From assembly GCA_026018925.1 (NCBI GenBank), contig JAKSZU010000008.1, forward strand, positions 60,907,027 through 60,971,026: 64,000 nt of DNA, given 5' to 3'. Below are positions 37,499 through 50,200 of this stretch, piece after piece. The stretch's first letter is position 1. Each line of letters begins with the position of its first letter. The DNA comes from Tupaia tana. Its lineage: Eukaryota > Chordata > Mammalia > Scandentia > Tupaiidae. Position numbers and translations under genes: made by a program. The notes under the pieces are model-generated. The model did not search any database. It saw only the letters and a program-made list of their open reading frames with translations, and was not told the origin of the DNA.

Positions 37499-40400
37499 TG
37501 AGAAGGAAAGAAAGAAATCAGCCCTCCAGGGGGATGGCCATGCCACAATCTCTTCTCCCCCATTTTCTTCTCAAAAATTTGGGCATGCATGCATACGTGC
37601 CCAAGTGTTTTTCAAGCTGCCACATCTAGGACTTATAGTTGGCTGTGTGTAACCCAACCACCCTAGCCACACCATGGACTGACTCAACCCCTTCTCTCTC
37701 TTTTTTTTTTTTTTTTTTTGAGGTTTTTGTTATAGGGAGCATGCGCTCACCAGAAAGGCAGAGAGACAGAAAGCAAGAAATTACCCCACAGAGGGGGATG
37801 GCCATGCCACAACACACCACAATCCCTTCTTCTCCATTCTCCTCTTGGAATCTTGTGCACGCATGCACACACACCCAGCATGAGTGTAAGCCACTGGGTC
37901 TGGGACTTGAACCATGGCTTACTACATGGGAGTCCAGCAACATAACCATTATGCTGATTCCCAACCCCTCTCTTTTAATCATGCAAATCATGTAACTAAT
38001 TGGCATCTTGAAGTTGTATACTTATATACCTGTAAACAGACATTAATTTTATAAATAATTGCAAAAATACTAGAAGTTAGCAAAAATTAGTGAAAAATAT
38101 TAAGGTAGTTTGAAAAGGATAACTACTGTACATACTTCAAGAATTTCTCTCAAATATGCCGTACTTAAACAAGTCAAACATACCTCTTCTCTCTGTCCTC
38201 CTGTAATATATACATATATACATATTTTATATATATTTAAAATGATGCTTATATATACTTAAAGTTAAAAGTTTTAATATTTTATATAAGTCCATATAAA
38301 TCTATAAATTGTATAATATTTGATAATATATAATACATATATGTAATTTAGCTTTGATGTCTTTAAACTTTTTTAAAATGTTAACAACTTACTAGGGAAA
38401 TACACTGTTTAATAATACACTTTAAAAAAAGAATTATTTATTTAATTCCATTTGTTATTATTTTTATTTAATTTGAGCAGAGAGAGAGAGAGAAGGGGAA
38501 AGCGAGAGAGCAAGCCACCAGATCTGGGACTTGAACCATGGTTGGCTATATGGGAGTTCAGCTCCTTTAACCACCATGTCACCTGCCATCCCCCAATAAT
38601 ATACTTTGTAATAGATTATGCTATTATTATATTTTAGTTCCATATTATTAGAACATAATTTTATGGTTAATAGCCAAGAAAATAGAACTTTATAATAGGA
38701 CTTTGTATTTATGTAGATTTTTAAGAAATAAGCTTTTATATAGATGAAATTCTGTTTCTGTATTTCTAACATCACAGGAAATAGTCAAATTAATGTGACT
38801 TTCTGTTTGTATAGATTTTAAAAACCTGTTTTTTATATATTTTAAATTCTATTTCTGTATTTGTCACATCATAAAACATGGTCAAATTAGTAGAGGAGAG
38901 TTTTCTTCTAGATTTTGAATGAGAGCATTATTTCCATATCTAGAATTTAAAATTGATCTTGGTAAGCTTTTAACTGGGTTGGTTAAGAGCTCAGAGCTTA
39001 AAGCCTCCATACAATAATATTTTTTTCACCATCCTGATTTTTTTAATTACTGTATTTAATTTATTCTATGTTTTGATTTTTCAGTATTTTCAAATTCCTG
39101 GTACTAACAAATACAATTTAAATAAATTCTGAAAGATACAGTTTAGCATAATTTATAGGATGTAAATGGTACGCATTCTATCTATTGGATTGAATGAGCA
39201 AAATACTATACATTACTTTAAAAGTAGGTACAAGCAGGTGGTCTAATGGTTACGTCGATGGACTCCCACATAGCTGGCATGGTTTCAGTCCCAGACTCGG
39301 TGGTTTGAAACTCATGCCAGGCTCATGTGCATGCCCAAAATCTCAAGAGGAGAGCGGAAGAGGAGAAGGGAATGCAGTGTGGCCACACACCGTCGGGGGT
39401 GATTTCTTGCTTTTTGTCTTTCTCTCTCTCTGGCAAGCACACATGCCCTATAGTAAAAATCTCTTAAAAAGAAAAAAAAGGATCACAATATATAAATGTC
39501 AGTCAAAACCAGCTACATGGCGATACTAATACTTTGAGTAATGTACCTTTATGTAAGTTATAATGAGGTCTGATAACAGTTCCTCTGAACAACTTTGATC
39601 TTTTTTTTGTAAGAAATTGTCTCTTTTCTACTACACTTTGAACATTTGCTAAGCTAATCTCATTTATTCTTTTTAATAGGATTATACTGACAAATTGGAA
39701 TTTCTATAGATAATGAGTTGTAGAATTTGAGACTTTGAGGGGACCGGAGAGATCATGTTGTTCAACAATATATATCTGTATTTAAGGAAAGCATTTGACA
39801 ATGTACGTTGATTTATATGTATATTTTTAATGAACAATATGGGTACATAGATGGGTACATAGTAGATAATAATATTGTTAATAGATAGGTGGTAGTTGAG
39901 TAGATACAAATAAATTTTGTTAGTAACTTTTTGCCACCTTGTAGGAGGCCTTTTAATGGTTGTGCATTGGCTCTTCTTATCATATTTATCAATTGTTTGG
40001 TAGTAGAAGACTTGAAAGGGAAGGAGTATAGTGTTGTAGTTAAGCTCACTAGTTCATGTGTTGGCAACATGAATTTGCATGTAGCTTCATCTTACTACAT
40101 CTGGCAAGTTATTGAACTTGGTTGTGAGCCTAAGCTTCCCTAGAAATTGAAATCATAGTGATTGCCTCATATGAGTGATCTGAAAATTAAATGAAATGGC
40201 CTTTATAACAGCATAATACACTTAGATATGAGAAGTATTTATAAATACATATTTAATTCTTAATATCATTTATTTACTTGTCATTGCTAAATTTATTTAT
40301 ATATGTATGATATGAAGCTCAGATATATAGAAAGTGCCAGAGACAAGATAAAACATGGTTATTAATTTTCATTGTAAAAGAAAAAGATCAAGAGTTTTGT

Positions 40401-41240
40401 TAATTATGGATCATTGAACAGTGTTATATAACTGATAGATCTAATTCCATTTCCATTTTAGATTTTTTTTTTTTTTGGAAGACAAATAGAATTGTACCAT
40501 TCTAAACATAGCTGTTTGGCAGATTTCTTCACTGGTCTATCCTTCTGTCAACATCTGTTGAGTATCTGCCTCAGTGCTAGGGAGTTAAGTTAGCCCAACA
40601 TTTTAGGAAGATTATGTAAAAGGAGTCTGAGATTCTGCCCTCATGGGTTGAAAGAATTAGATCCATTTATTAGTGTAGAAAAATTACATTAAGAGTTAAT
40701 GATCTTTTCAAATATCTCAGAGTTTATGAGATGGAAGGTGAGTTAGCTTTTCTTGTTTATTATTTCTAAAGTTTAAATTAAAGTTATTAAGTAGAAGTTA
40801 CAAAGTAGCAAATTTTAGCTCAAAGCTCAGAAGAATCTTGCTGTTGTGAAAATTGTTTTACAAAGTCATGTGCATTTACTTATAAGATATGAAATGCCTC
40901 TGTTGATGCCTCTGTTGAGGTATTTAAATCAGAGGTTATGGGCATCTGTTTCACCTTCTTCCAATGTACAGAATATTAGACTTTAGGAGCGAATTGTGGG
41001 TAAAGGATCTATGAGCTTTAATATAAAACTTTTTAAGTATACATGAATGTAAAACTTTTAAAATTAGGATACTAGCAGCAATTTATAGGTATACCTGTGA
41101 TTTTTTTTCTTAATAGAACTTAGAAATATCTAGAGTTGTAGATACCACAAAAATGATTATGTTCATTAAGCAGTAGTTATATTCAAAATTATAATGATCA
41201 GTCACCACTAGATATTGTTATTTAATGTATCAATAAAGAA

Positions 41241-41282
<42 letters not shown>

Positions 41283-44200
41283 TACTATATCTCCAACTTT
41301 GTAAAAATATATTGACAATGCATTTTAATGTAGCTTTTTTATAATTCTCCTCTCTTTATTACCAGGGGATGTGTACTCTCACTAGATAGAGACAGAGAGA
41401 AAAAGAAAGCATCCCTCAGTCGTTCATGGTCAAGCTACAATCCTTTTCCTCCATTTCTTCAGGACTTTGGGCACATGCACACACATGTGCCTGTATATTT
41501 TCTCAAGATCCCAGGGCAAGGATTCAAACTGCAGTAAGCCATAGGGAATCAGCTTCCCTTAACCAACAGAGCCACTGAACTAGCCCCCTATATTTTAATT
41601 ATTTGAAAACATCCTGAGAAGGCTTCCATAAACTTTGTTGCAAAAATAGTATACGACACCAGAAATAAGCTGTGATCCAATACTTTTAGAACGATATTGA
41701 TAAATATCATTGTAATTTGATAAATATCATTGTAATTTAAGAATTGAGAGGCCCATATAAAGAGTGGATTCTGCCGTATACCTAGGTACCATAGACTAGT
41801 TCACCATCTTTTCTCTGCTCCTAACAACTAATGGTAATATATTACATAGTATTATCAGTGTAAGTGGTTTAATACAGGAGACCTGACCATGCCTGAGTGT
41901 GTGCGTGTGTACATGTGTTAAATGTAGTGTTTGTAGTATGGGAGATATTATCCAGATTATTTGTGTGTGTGTGTGTGTGTGCGCGCGCGCGTGCACATGT
42001 TCATGTATGTATTTGACAAGCACTGAAATAGAATTTTAAGCTGTGTTTTAGATCTTCACTGAACACAAAGAGTGCCATTCTTTGTCATTATTTTTGACCT
42101 ACGAATATTTTGGGCTGACTTCTAAAACTGATGAGTAGGGACATTTATTGAGAAAGCTATTCATATGACTTTAATAATATGCTTATTGTTATTTAGTTTT
42201 CTGAAGTGCCTTTATGTTTTGTTTGTTTTAAAGAATCCTGATACAGTCCATCCTAAAGAAGCAACTCCATCATCTACTTTCACTGGTGTTCGACCCACAC
42301 GAGTTGTGTCTTCTACTTCTGAAGAGGAAGAAGCATTTACTGAGAAATTTCTTAAAATTAATTGTAAATATATTACCAGCGGCAAGGTAATGAGTGACAT
42401 TTTAGAGAATGCTTTGAATAGTTCTTAATTTATTACTCAAATAAGACAGTCTGGTACTTAAATTTTAAGTCATGTACTGACATCAGCAAATGCTTGAATA
42501 TTTTTAAATGGTATTGGTGATATTACTAGTTTGCATTAGCATAGACCTTGCTCATAACTGTTGCCATTGTTAAAGATAATAGAATATAAATAAATTCACT
42601 ACAGTAGGCACAGCTAATTTGCTGTTGTTAAAATACTACAAAGAGAAAAGACCACTATGGCTACTTTTTGAGTGCTAACTTTCACACACTTAGTATACCA
42701 CACAAATAGAAAAATATTTAAGTTTTAATTAATATATCAATTCAAAATAATCATGTTAAATAGGCAATCCTATTACTGCTTCACAGGAAAAACAATTCAG
42801 GAAAGATTAATAAGTTCAAGGTTTTCTGTCATGGCTAAAATTCAAACCTTCTTTGAATCTGCTTTATCTGCTACACTTTGCTGCTTTTAAAGGAAAACAT
42901 TTCTAGAACATGGTGCCTTCAAGAAGAAATGTGGTGTCTTCATGGAAAATATATATTATGAATAAACTATTCATAGATTTTTAAAAATTTTTGCACTGAA
43001 AGGAATTTGTTCTTAAATTCATTTTTTTCTAAAGACTTTTTGACTTCTACTTATGTGGTACAGTAACTCAGAGTTAGAAAATAAACTCTAGATTTTGGTT
43101 AGAAAGACTGTAATGCTGACTTTAGAAGTCACACATGACAAGTTACTTTATAATCATAATTTATAAATTAGGTATTTGAAATAACAAGCATTTAGTTTTC
43201 TCCCTAATTGATTTATAGCTACATCTTAAAGTTCTATTCAGTTTTCATTTTCATTCAGTTAAAAATATTTTCTCTTGGAACCAGCAGTTAGTGTAATGGC
43301 TATGTCGCTGAACTCCCATTTAGTTGACCACGGTTCAATTCCCGGACTTGGTGGCTTAAACTCACACTGGGCGTGTGTGCGTGCGTGCCCAAGATTCCGA
43401 GAGGAGAATGGAGGAGAAGGGATTGCGGTGTGGCCATCCCCCCTGGGGGTGATTTCTTGCTTTCTATCTCTCTGTCTCTCTGTCTTTCTGGCGAGCGCAT
43501 GCGCCCTATAGCCAAAACCTCTCAAAAAAAAAAAAAAAATTCCTAAAAAAAAAAAATTCTCTTGATTTCTTTTTTGATCTGTGGAATATTTACACATTTG
43601 AGTTTCTAAATACTTGGAAATTTTCTATATATCTTTCTGTTACTAATTTCTACTTTAATTTCTTATAGTTAAGAGAACATACTATTTTATTTAAAAGTTT
43701 CATTTACTGAGATCTGTTTTATGGTCAGAATACAATTTATCTTGTTAAATGGTACAGGTATACTTGAAAATAATGTGTATTCTCATGTTGCTGGGTAGGG
43801 GCTGGGTGGAATATTCTAAAAATGTCAGGTAAGTTGGATGACAGTGTTATTCTTGTGTATCCTTGCTAATTTTCTGTTTTATCATTTATTTATGAATATT
43901 ATTAGAATAATATTAAAATATCTCACTATAATTATGGATTTGTCTGGTTTCTCCTTTCAGTTCTATCATTTTTTGTCTTATACTGTGAGACTCTACTATT
44001 GAGATTCTAAGTGTAAAAATGTTTGGAATTCTTATGCTATCTTGATAAATGGATTTATTTGTAATTATGAAAAACTCTTTATTTTTGGTAAAACTCTTTG
44101 CTGTGCAATCAACATTGATAGATATTAATCATGCCATTTTAGCTTCCTTTTGATAAGTATTAAAAAATAGTTGATCTGGGTCAGCTCCATGGTCTGGTGG

Positions 44201-47200
44201 TTTAGAAGCTAAATCCCACATGTTCATGTACCAGACTCTGTGACTTATAAAACATGTGTCCTCACCAGAGAGAGAATGATGTAGAAAGTCCCTCCCCTAG
44301 TGGAGTATGGTCATGGCACTATTCCTTTTCCTCCCTTTCTGCATCCTTTTGGGATTCTGGACCTGTAGAATATGTCCCTGCCATATTTTCCAAGATACCT
44401 TGGTTAGGAATTGAACTGCTCTTGGCCATGCGGACCCAGCTTCCCTAACCACCAGGCTAGTTATTAAAAGTAATTTTAAACATAAGCAAAAAGTTCTGTA
44501 TTTACCATTTTGTATGTTCTTCATTGCTTTGTGTAGACCCAAATTTCTTCTTTATTTTAAGAATTATTTCTTTTATTTATTAATATTATTCTTCACACGG
44601 GTTTGCCAGAGAAAGACAGAGAGGGATAGAGGAAGAGTGAGAAAGCAAACTACCAAATCTGGGACTCAAACCACAGTCAGCCATGTGGGAATTCCAGTGC
44701 CTTAACTACCACATCACTTGCTGACCCTCTTAAACTTCTTATAGAAGTCAGTTGATAATAAATTAATCTTTTTTTTTTTTTTGGGTTGTATGCCTAAAAT
44801 TAGATCTTTATTTTTTTTTTTTAAAGTTCACTCATATTTTTGTATTTTATCAAAATTAAATGTGTAACTACAGCTTATTTATTTTAGTTTATTTCCTCCT
44901 TGGAACAGAGAGACAAACAGAGAGATAGACAAATGCAACAGGATCTTCATACCACAGTCATATCCAGTCCCAGATGACCTGGATCATAGTCCCATGTGAG
45001 CTCCTGGCATGCTCAGAGAGGGCTCAGAATATTCCAAGTCCTTTCTCATGTGGGTCCAATTGTATTACCACTGTACCACACTTGGCCTTAAATGCTTTTT
45101 TAAAAGGGGATTTTTTTTTTTAAATCTTGTACCATATATCTTTAAAAGTTTCTTTCTTTTTTTTTTAATTAATAGACCCTATTTTTTGGAGCAGTTTTAG
45201 GTTAATGAAAAGTAGAGTTCCCAAGTATTCTCTCACACCTCTCCCCAGTTTCTCCTATTATTAATATCTTGCATATGTGTGTTATATTTGTTATGATTGA
45301 CAAACTCTCAGGTTGTTGGAAAAGTCATGATATGTTTTTCTATGCAAAAATGCATTATGACTTTTCTGACAACCAGTAGTATTCAGACAATAAATAAAGT
45401 CTACAATTTGCATTAAGATTCATTCTTGTGTTGTAATTTTATGGACTTTGTCAAATATATAATGACATGTATCTATTCAGTTGTTGGGAAAGTCATGATA
45501 TGTTTTTGCATAGAAAAACATAGAAATATGCGTCATGGCTTTTCTGGCAATCTAATACAACAATGTTATATAGCATAGTTTTATTGCCCTAAAAATCTCC
45601 CTCCCTCCCTTTCTCCCCCAAATGCATGGTAATTATTACATTTTTATTGTCTCTAAGGTTTTACCTGTTTCAGGGTGTCATGTAGTTGAAATTGTTTAAT
45701 ATAATTGTATGTTTGTTTTTTTTGAGAGGTTTTCGCTATAGGGTGCATGTGCTCGCTAAAAAGACAGAGAGACGGAAAGCGAGAAATCACCCCCCAGTGG
45801 GGATGGCCATGCTGCGATTCCTTTTCCTCCATTCTCCTCTTGGGATCTTGGCCATGCATGCACATGCACCCGATGGGAGTTTAAGTCACTAGGTCCAGGA
45901 CTCAAACCGCAATCAACTACATGGGAGTCCAGCAACATAGTTGTTAGACTAACTGCTGGCCCCCTAGAGAGATTTTTGCTAGAGGGCATGTGTGCTCACC
46001 AGAGACACAAGAGAAACAGCGGGGATAGGCACACTGCAATCCCTTCTCCTTCATTCTCCTCTCAAGATTTAGGGCACAAAAACACACATGCTGGCATGAT
46101 TTTCAAGCCGCCGGGTCTGGGACTCGAACCTCAGTTGACTGTGGGAGTCCAGCGATGTAACCATTACACCATCTGCTGGTCTCACAAACTATTTCTGACT
46201 CTCTGGATCAAGGAATTGTTTCCTCTTATCCTTTTGAAGCTTGTTTTTTTCTTAAGTCCTTCAATGGTTGCAGTACACATAGGTGGCAATCAGTAGTCAG
46301 TTGCAAGTTTGAATGTGATTTATAAAACTTTGTTACTTGAATAGTGCTCATCACTCTTTTCCTTTGTCTTTGACTTGGAAACTCTCCACACAATATGCTG
46401 GGGTAGTCATAAAGTAATTTTATTTTCTTTCTCCATATTTAGGTATCATTGCCTAGCATGTCAGTATCTGTAAACTTTTCATGTATTTTATGGGTGTTTA
46501 TAGGCATGTGTATGTCTTTGTGGTTTTAGGCAGTATTAGTTCTTGGCTAGCTGCACAAGTTCCTTTGCATGTATCTGAATAAAAATTTTAATTAGGAATC
46601 AAAGCAGAGAAAAGTTATTGGCAGAATTAGGAATGCCCACAGCCTTATATTCTTGGAGCATAATTTCTTGTTGGAGGATGGCTATGCGTATTCTAGATGG
46701 TACAAGAGAGTAAGCAGGAAATGAGACTTTCTCAAACAAGTTCTTTTTTCTTCTTTCATTTTTCTACAAGATGATTATAGTAAAGGTTATTTACATAAAA
46801 ATTATGAGAACTTATCACCAGTAATTATTTTTTTTTAAGAGAGAGATTTTTGCTGTAGGGTGCATGCACTCACTGGAGAGACAGACAGAAAGTGAGAAAC
46901 CACTCCCCAGGGCGGATGACCATGCTACAATCCCTTCTCCTCCATTCTCCTCTCTGGATTTTGGGCACACACGCACCCATGCCCAGCATAAGTTTTACCC
47001 TGCCAGGTCCAGGATTTGAACCAGCGACATTACTCCAGCAACATAACCATTACGTTGTAATGGGAGTCCAGTGACATAACCATTATGCCATCTGCTGGTC
47101 CCAGCAGCAGTAATTTTAATAGTTAAATTATTGTGGTCTTAAAACAGAAAGAAATCAGTACATGTTTTTCCCTCTGCTAGAATATGTTCCCACTTCATGG

Positions 47201-50200
47201 TCTTTTTATCTTTTATTATTTACAGAAATACTTTAATGTAGGTGGCGACACTTTTTTTGCAGATAGATTTTCTTTTCTATTAGAAATAATTTCTCTTTAG
47301 ATGATTAGTCAGGCAATTGCATATAAGGAAGTAGAAGTCATTAGTACTAAATAATCTGTACCAGGGCCAGCAGGTGGTACAATGGTTAAGGCACTGGACT
47401 CTCACATGGATGACTTTGGTTCAAGTCCGGACTCAATGGTTTGAAAATTACACCAGGTGTGTTTGCATGCGTGCCCAAAATTCTGAGAAAAGAAAGGAGG
47501 TTAAATTGCTGTGTGGCCATCCCTCCTGTGGAGACATTTTTCAACTTCCCCCTCTCTGTCTGTCTCTATCTTTCTCTGGCAAGTACATGCACCCTATGGA
47601 AAAACCTACAAAAAAAAAAAAAAAAAGAAGAATCTGTGTTTGAAGTTTTAAGGTCACACTGATTAAGAAAACACTTTAATCAGAAACCTCTTGCTCACAA
47701 TAGTCTTACTATAATGTCGATAACATGTCTAGAGTTATGAAACAATATTGAGAAACAATGAAATAGGAATCCTTTAGTGTGAGTCAATGATTTTAGATTG
47801 AGTTTTAGTCAAAAGAATTGAAAAGTTATTTTTTCAAGAGATTTTTATGAATTTTATGTTGAAATGTTTCTCATGATCATCTAACAGGTTATCACAAAAA
47901 GCCCCAGTGTATGGAAACCTTGATTGTGTAGCAGAGGGAAAGAAGCATGAAGAATACACATATGCATCCTTTCAATAATAGCACATAGGGGTGGATTCCT
48001 AGAATGTAACAGGAGCAGATTGGTCATTCTAGTGAGTAGGGCCTTTTTTTTTTTTTTTTTTTTTTTTTTTGAGAGGTTTTCGCTATAGGGCGCATGCGCT
48101 TGCCAGACAGACGGAGAGAGAGATAGAGACAGAAAGCGAGAAATCACCCCCCAGGGGGGATGGTCACGCTGCAATCCCCTCTCCTCCATTCTCCCCTCGG
48201 GATCTTGGGCATGCACGCACATGCGCCTGGCATGAGTTTTAAGCCACCAGGTCCGGGATGCGAACCGTGGTCGACTATGTGGGAGTCCAGTGACATAGCC
48301 ATTATGCTAACTGCTGGTTCCCATGAGTAGGGCCTTTCAAACCTTCTATAATCCAGGAAGCAATATAGTTTTGAAAGGCTTTTCAAATGACTTTTACAGT
48401 TAACTACTAAGATTATAGTATTAATGTGACAGGAAAGTAAAATAATCTTCATTATGGGCCTTTTCTGTCTTACTTAGCCAAAAGTCATTGTCTTTATGAA
48501 AATCCTCTAAAGTAAAAAATAAAATATAAATATTATGCTGATAAACCAAATAGTAATAGTTAAAGCACAGGTGAAATTTATAAAATTAAGGGTGACATAG
48601 AGTTTGCTTTCCTTATTTAGCTGATTGCTTGGTTTAATTTCTTAAGTAATTCAAGTGGTTTTTTTTTTTGGTTTGTTTGTTTGTTTTGTTTTTGCAGGGA
48701 GAGGTTTTTGCTACAGGGTGTGTGCGCGCACCAGAAAGACAGAGAGACAAAGTGAGAAATCATCCCCCTATGGGGATGGCCACACCGCAATCCCCTTTCC
48801 TCATTCTTCTCTCGGGATCTTGGGCATGCTCGTATATGCACCCAGCATGAGTTTAAGCCACTGGGTCCGGGATTTGAACTGTGGTCATCTACATGAGAGT
48901 CCAGCAACCTAGCCATTACACCAACTGCTGGTTCTAGTTTTTAGAAGGTGAAAGAGAGAAGGTGTATGAAAGATAGGAGATTTTTAACATTTTTTATAAT
49001 GTATATACTTTCAATGATCTATTTCTTAGACTATTTCTGGCAGTATAAATGTTCTCTACAGCATACTTTGCCATCTGTCATTGAATTGAGTTGACATATG
49101 CTCTAGGAATGCAAATTAATGTATATGAATCTAATTAAAATATTAATGGAAAGAAAAATGGACTATGGTTTATTTCTCCTTATTATGTAATCCATGGTCT
49201 GAACTAAAAGAGGTGCTATTCAGAGTTTCAGATTGATTTCTCTTTCCCTCTCCAAAATGTATACACACATACATTCTTCTCTATGATAAGTGTCTTTTAT
49301 TATTTTTGCCAGAGTGTGGGGAGAGAGAGAGAGACAGAAAAACAAAGTATCCCCAGCAGGACCTGGCCATGCCTCAATCTCTTCTCTATTTCTCCATCCT
49401 ATTAGGATTTGGGTCATGCTTGCACATGTGCCTGGTATGCTTTTCAAGCCACTGGGGCCAGGATTCAAAACACATATTGGCCACGTGAGATCCAACTCTG
49501 TTAACCTACTAGATATCTGGGTTAGTCCTACTTGATCATTTTTAAAGACTTGTTTACCAAAATTCAAGTTTTAACTTCTTAAAGTTAAGCTACTTTGTGT
49601 TTTATTCTGTTCTTGTTTTGTTGAACAGAAGTATCTGAGACAAAGTGAGTTACAAAGAACAGAGTTTATTTGACTTATGATTCTAGTGGCTGGAAAGTCC
49701 AGAAACATGGGAAAAGTCCAGTCCATCATGTGGCTGACTTTTTATCCTTTATTGTAACCTGGCTGACAGAAGCAGGGAGGAAGGTAGGCATGTGAAGAAA
49801 GAGAGGAAGAAAGATCTGTCTGTGGGCAGCCATCTTTTCTAACAACTCCTTCTTGTAGAAACTAACCCATTCCCACGAGAGGGAGAATTTGGCATTAATC
49901 TATTAATCAGAGCAGTACACTCATGATCCAAACACCACTCACTAGTCCCTGCCTCTTAAAGGTCTCCCACTGTCAACACCATTACATTGGGAACCAAGTT
50001 TCCAGCACATGAACATGTAGGCAGCAAACCATTTCCAAACCATAATTCTAGGTAAATTTGCAGAGATTAATATGGAAGGGGAGGGTATGATACAGATCAA
50101 GCAGAGTTTGTGTTTTTCTTTTTCGTTTCAGAAAATGAGACAACTTTGAAGTAACTATTTGGTTTATTCTTAGAGTTCTGTCTTCCTGTTCATTTTTACA

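Larger units (their letters stand above)
33212..42233 (+). other. OXR1: OXR1 intron 4
   Basis: About 9 kb. SINEs at 33345 (split by one at 33521), 33985, 34516, 37410, 37701, 38440, 39227 and 41339, MIRs at 36370-37110 and 40020, and microsatellites at 41242 and 41961. At 34740-36370, 38595-39225, 39480-40010, 40265-41240 and 41590-41955 I see no gene or clear repeat family. Confidence 0.85.
45160..45680 (-). repeat. Old L1 3' UTR carrying two MITE insertions
   Basis: GGAGCAGTTTTAGGTTAATG, ATATTTGTTATGATTGACAA, TATATAATGACATGTATC and ATTGCCCTAAAAATCTCCC follow the order of old L1 3' UTRs read in reverse, interrupted at 45310 and 45480 by palindromic elements. Confidence 0.72.
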
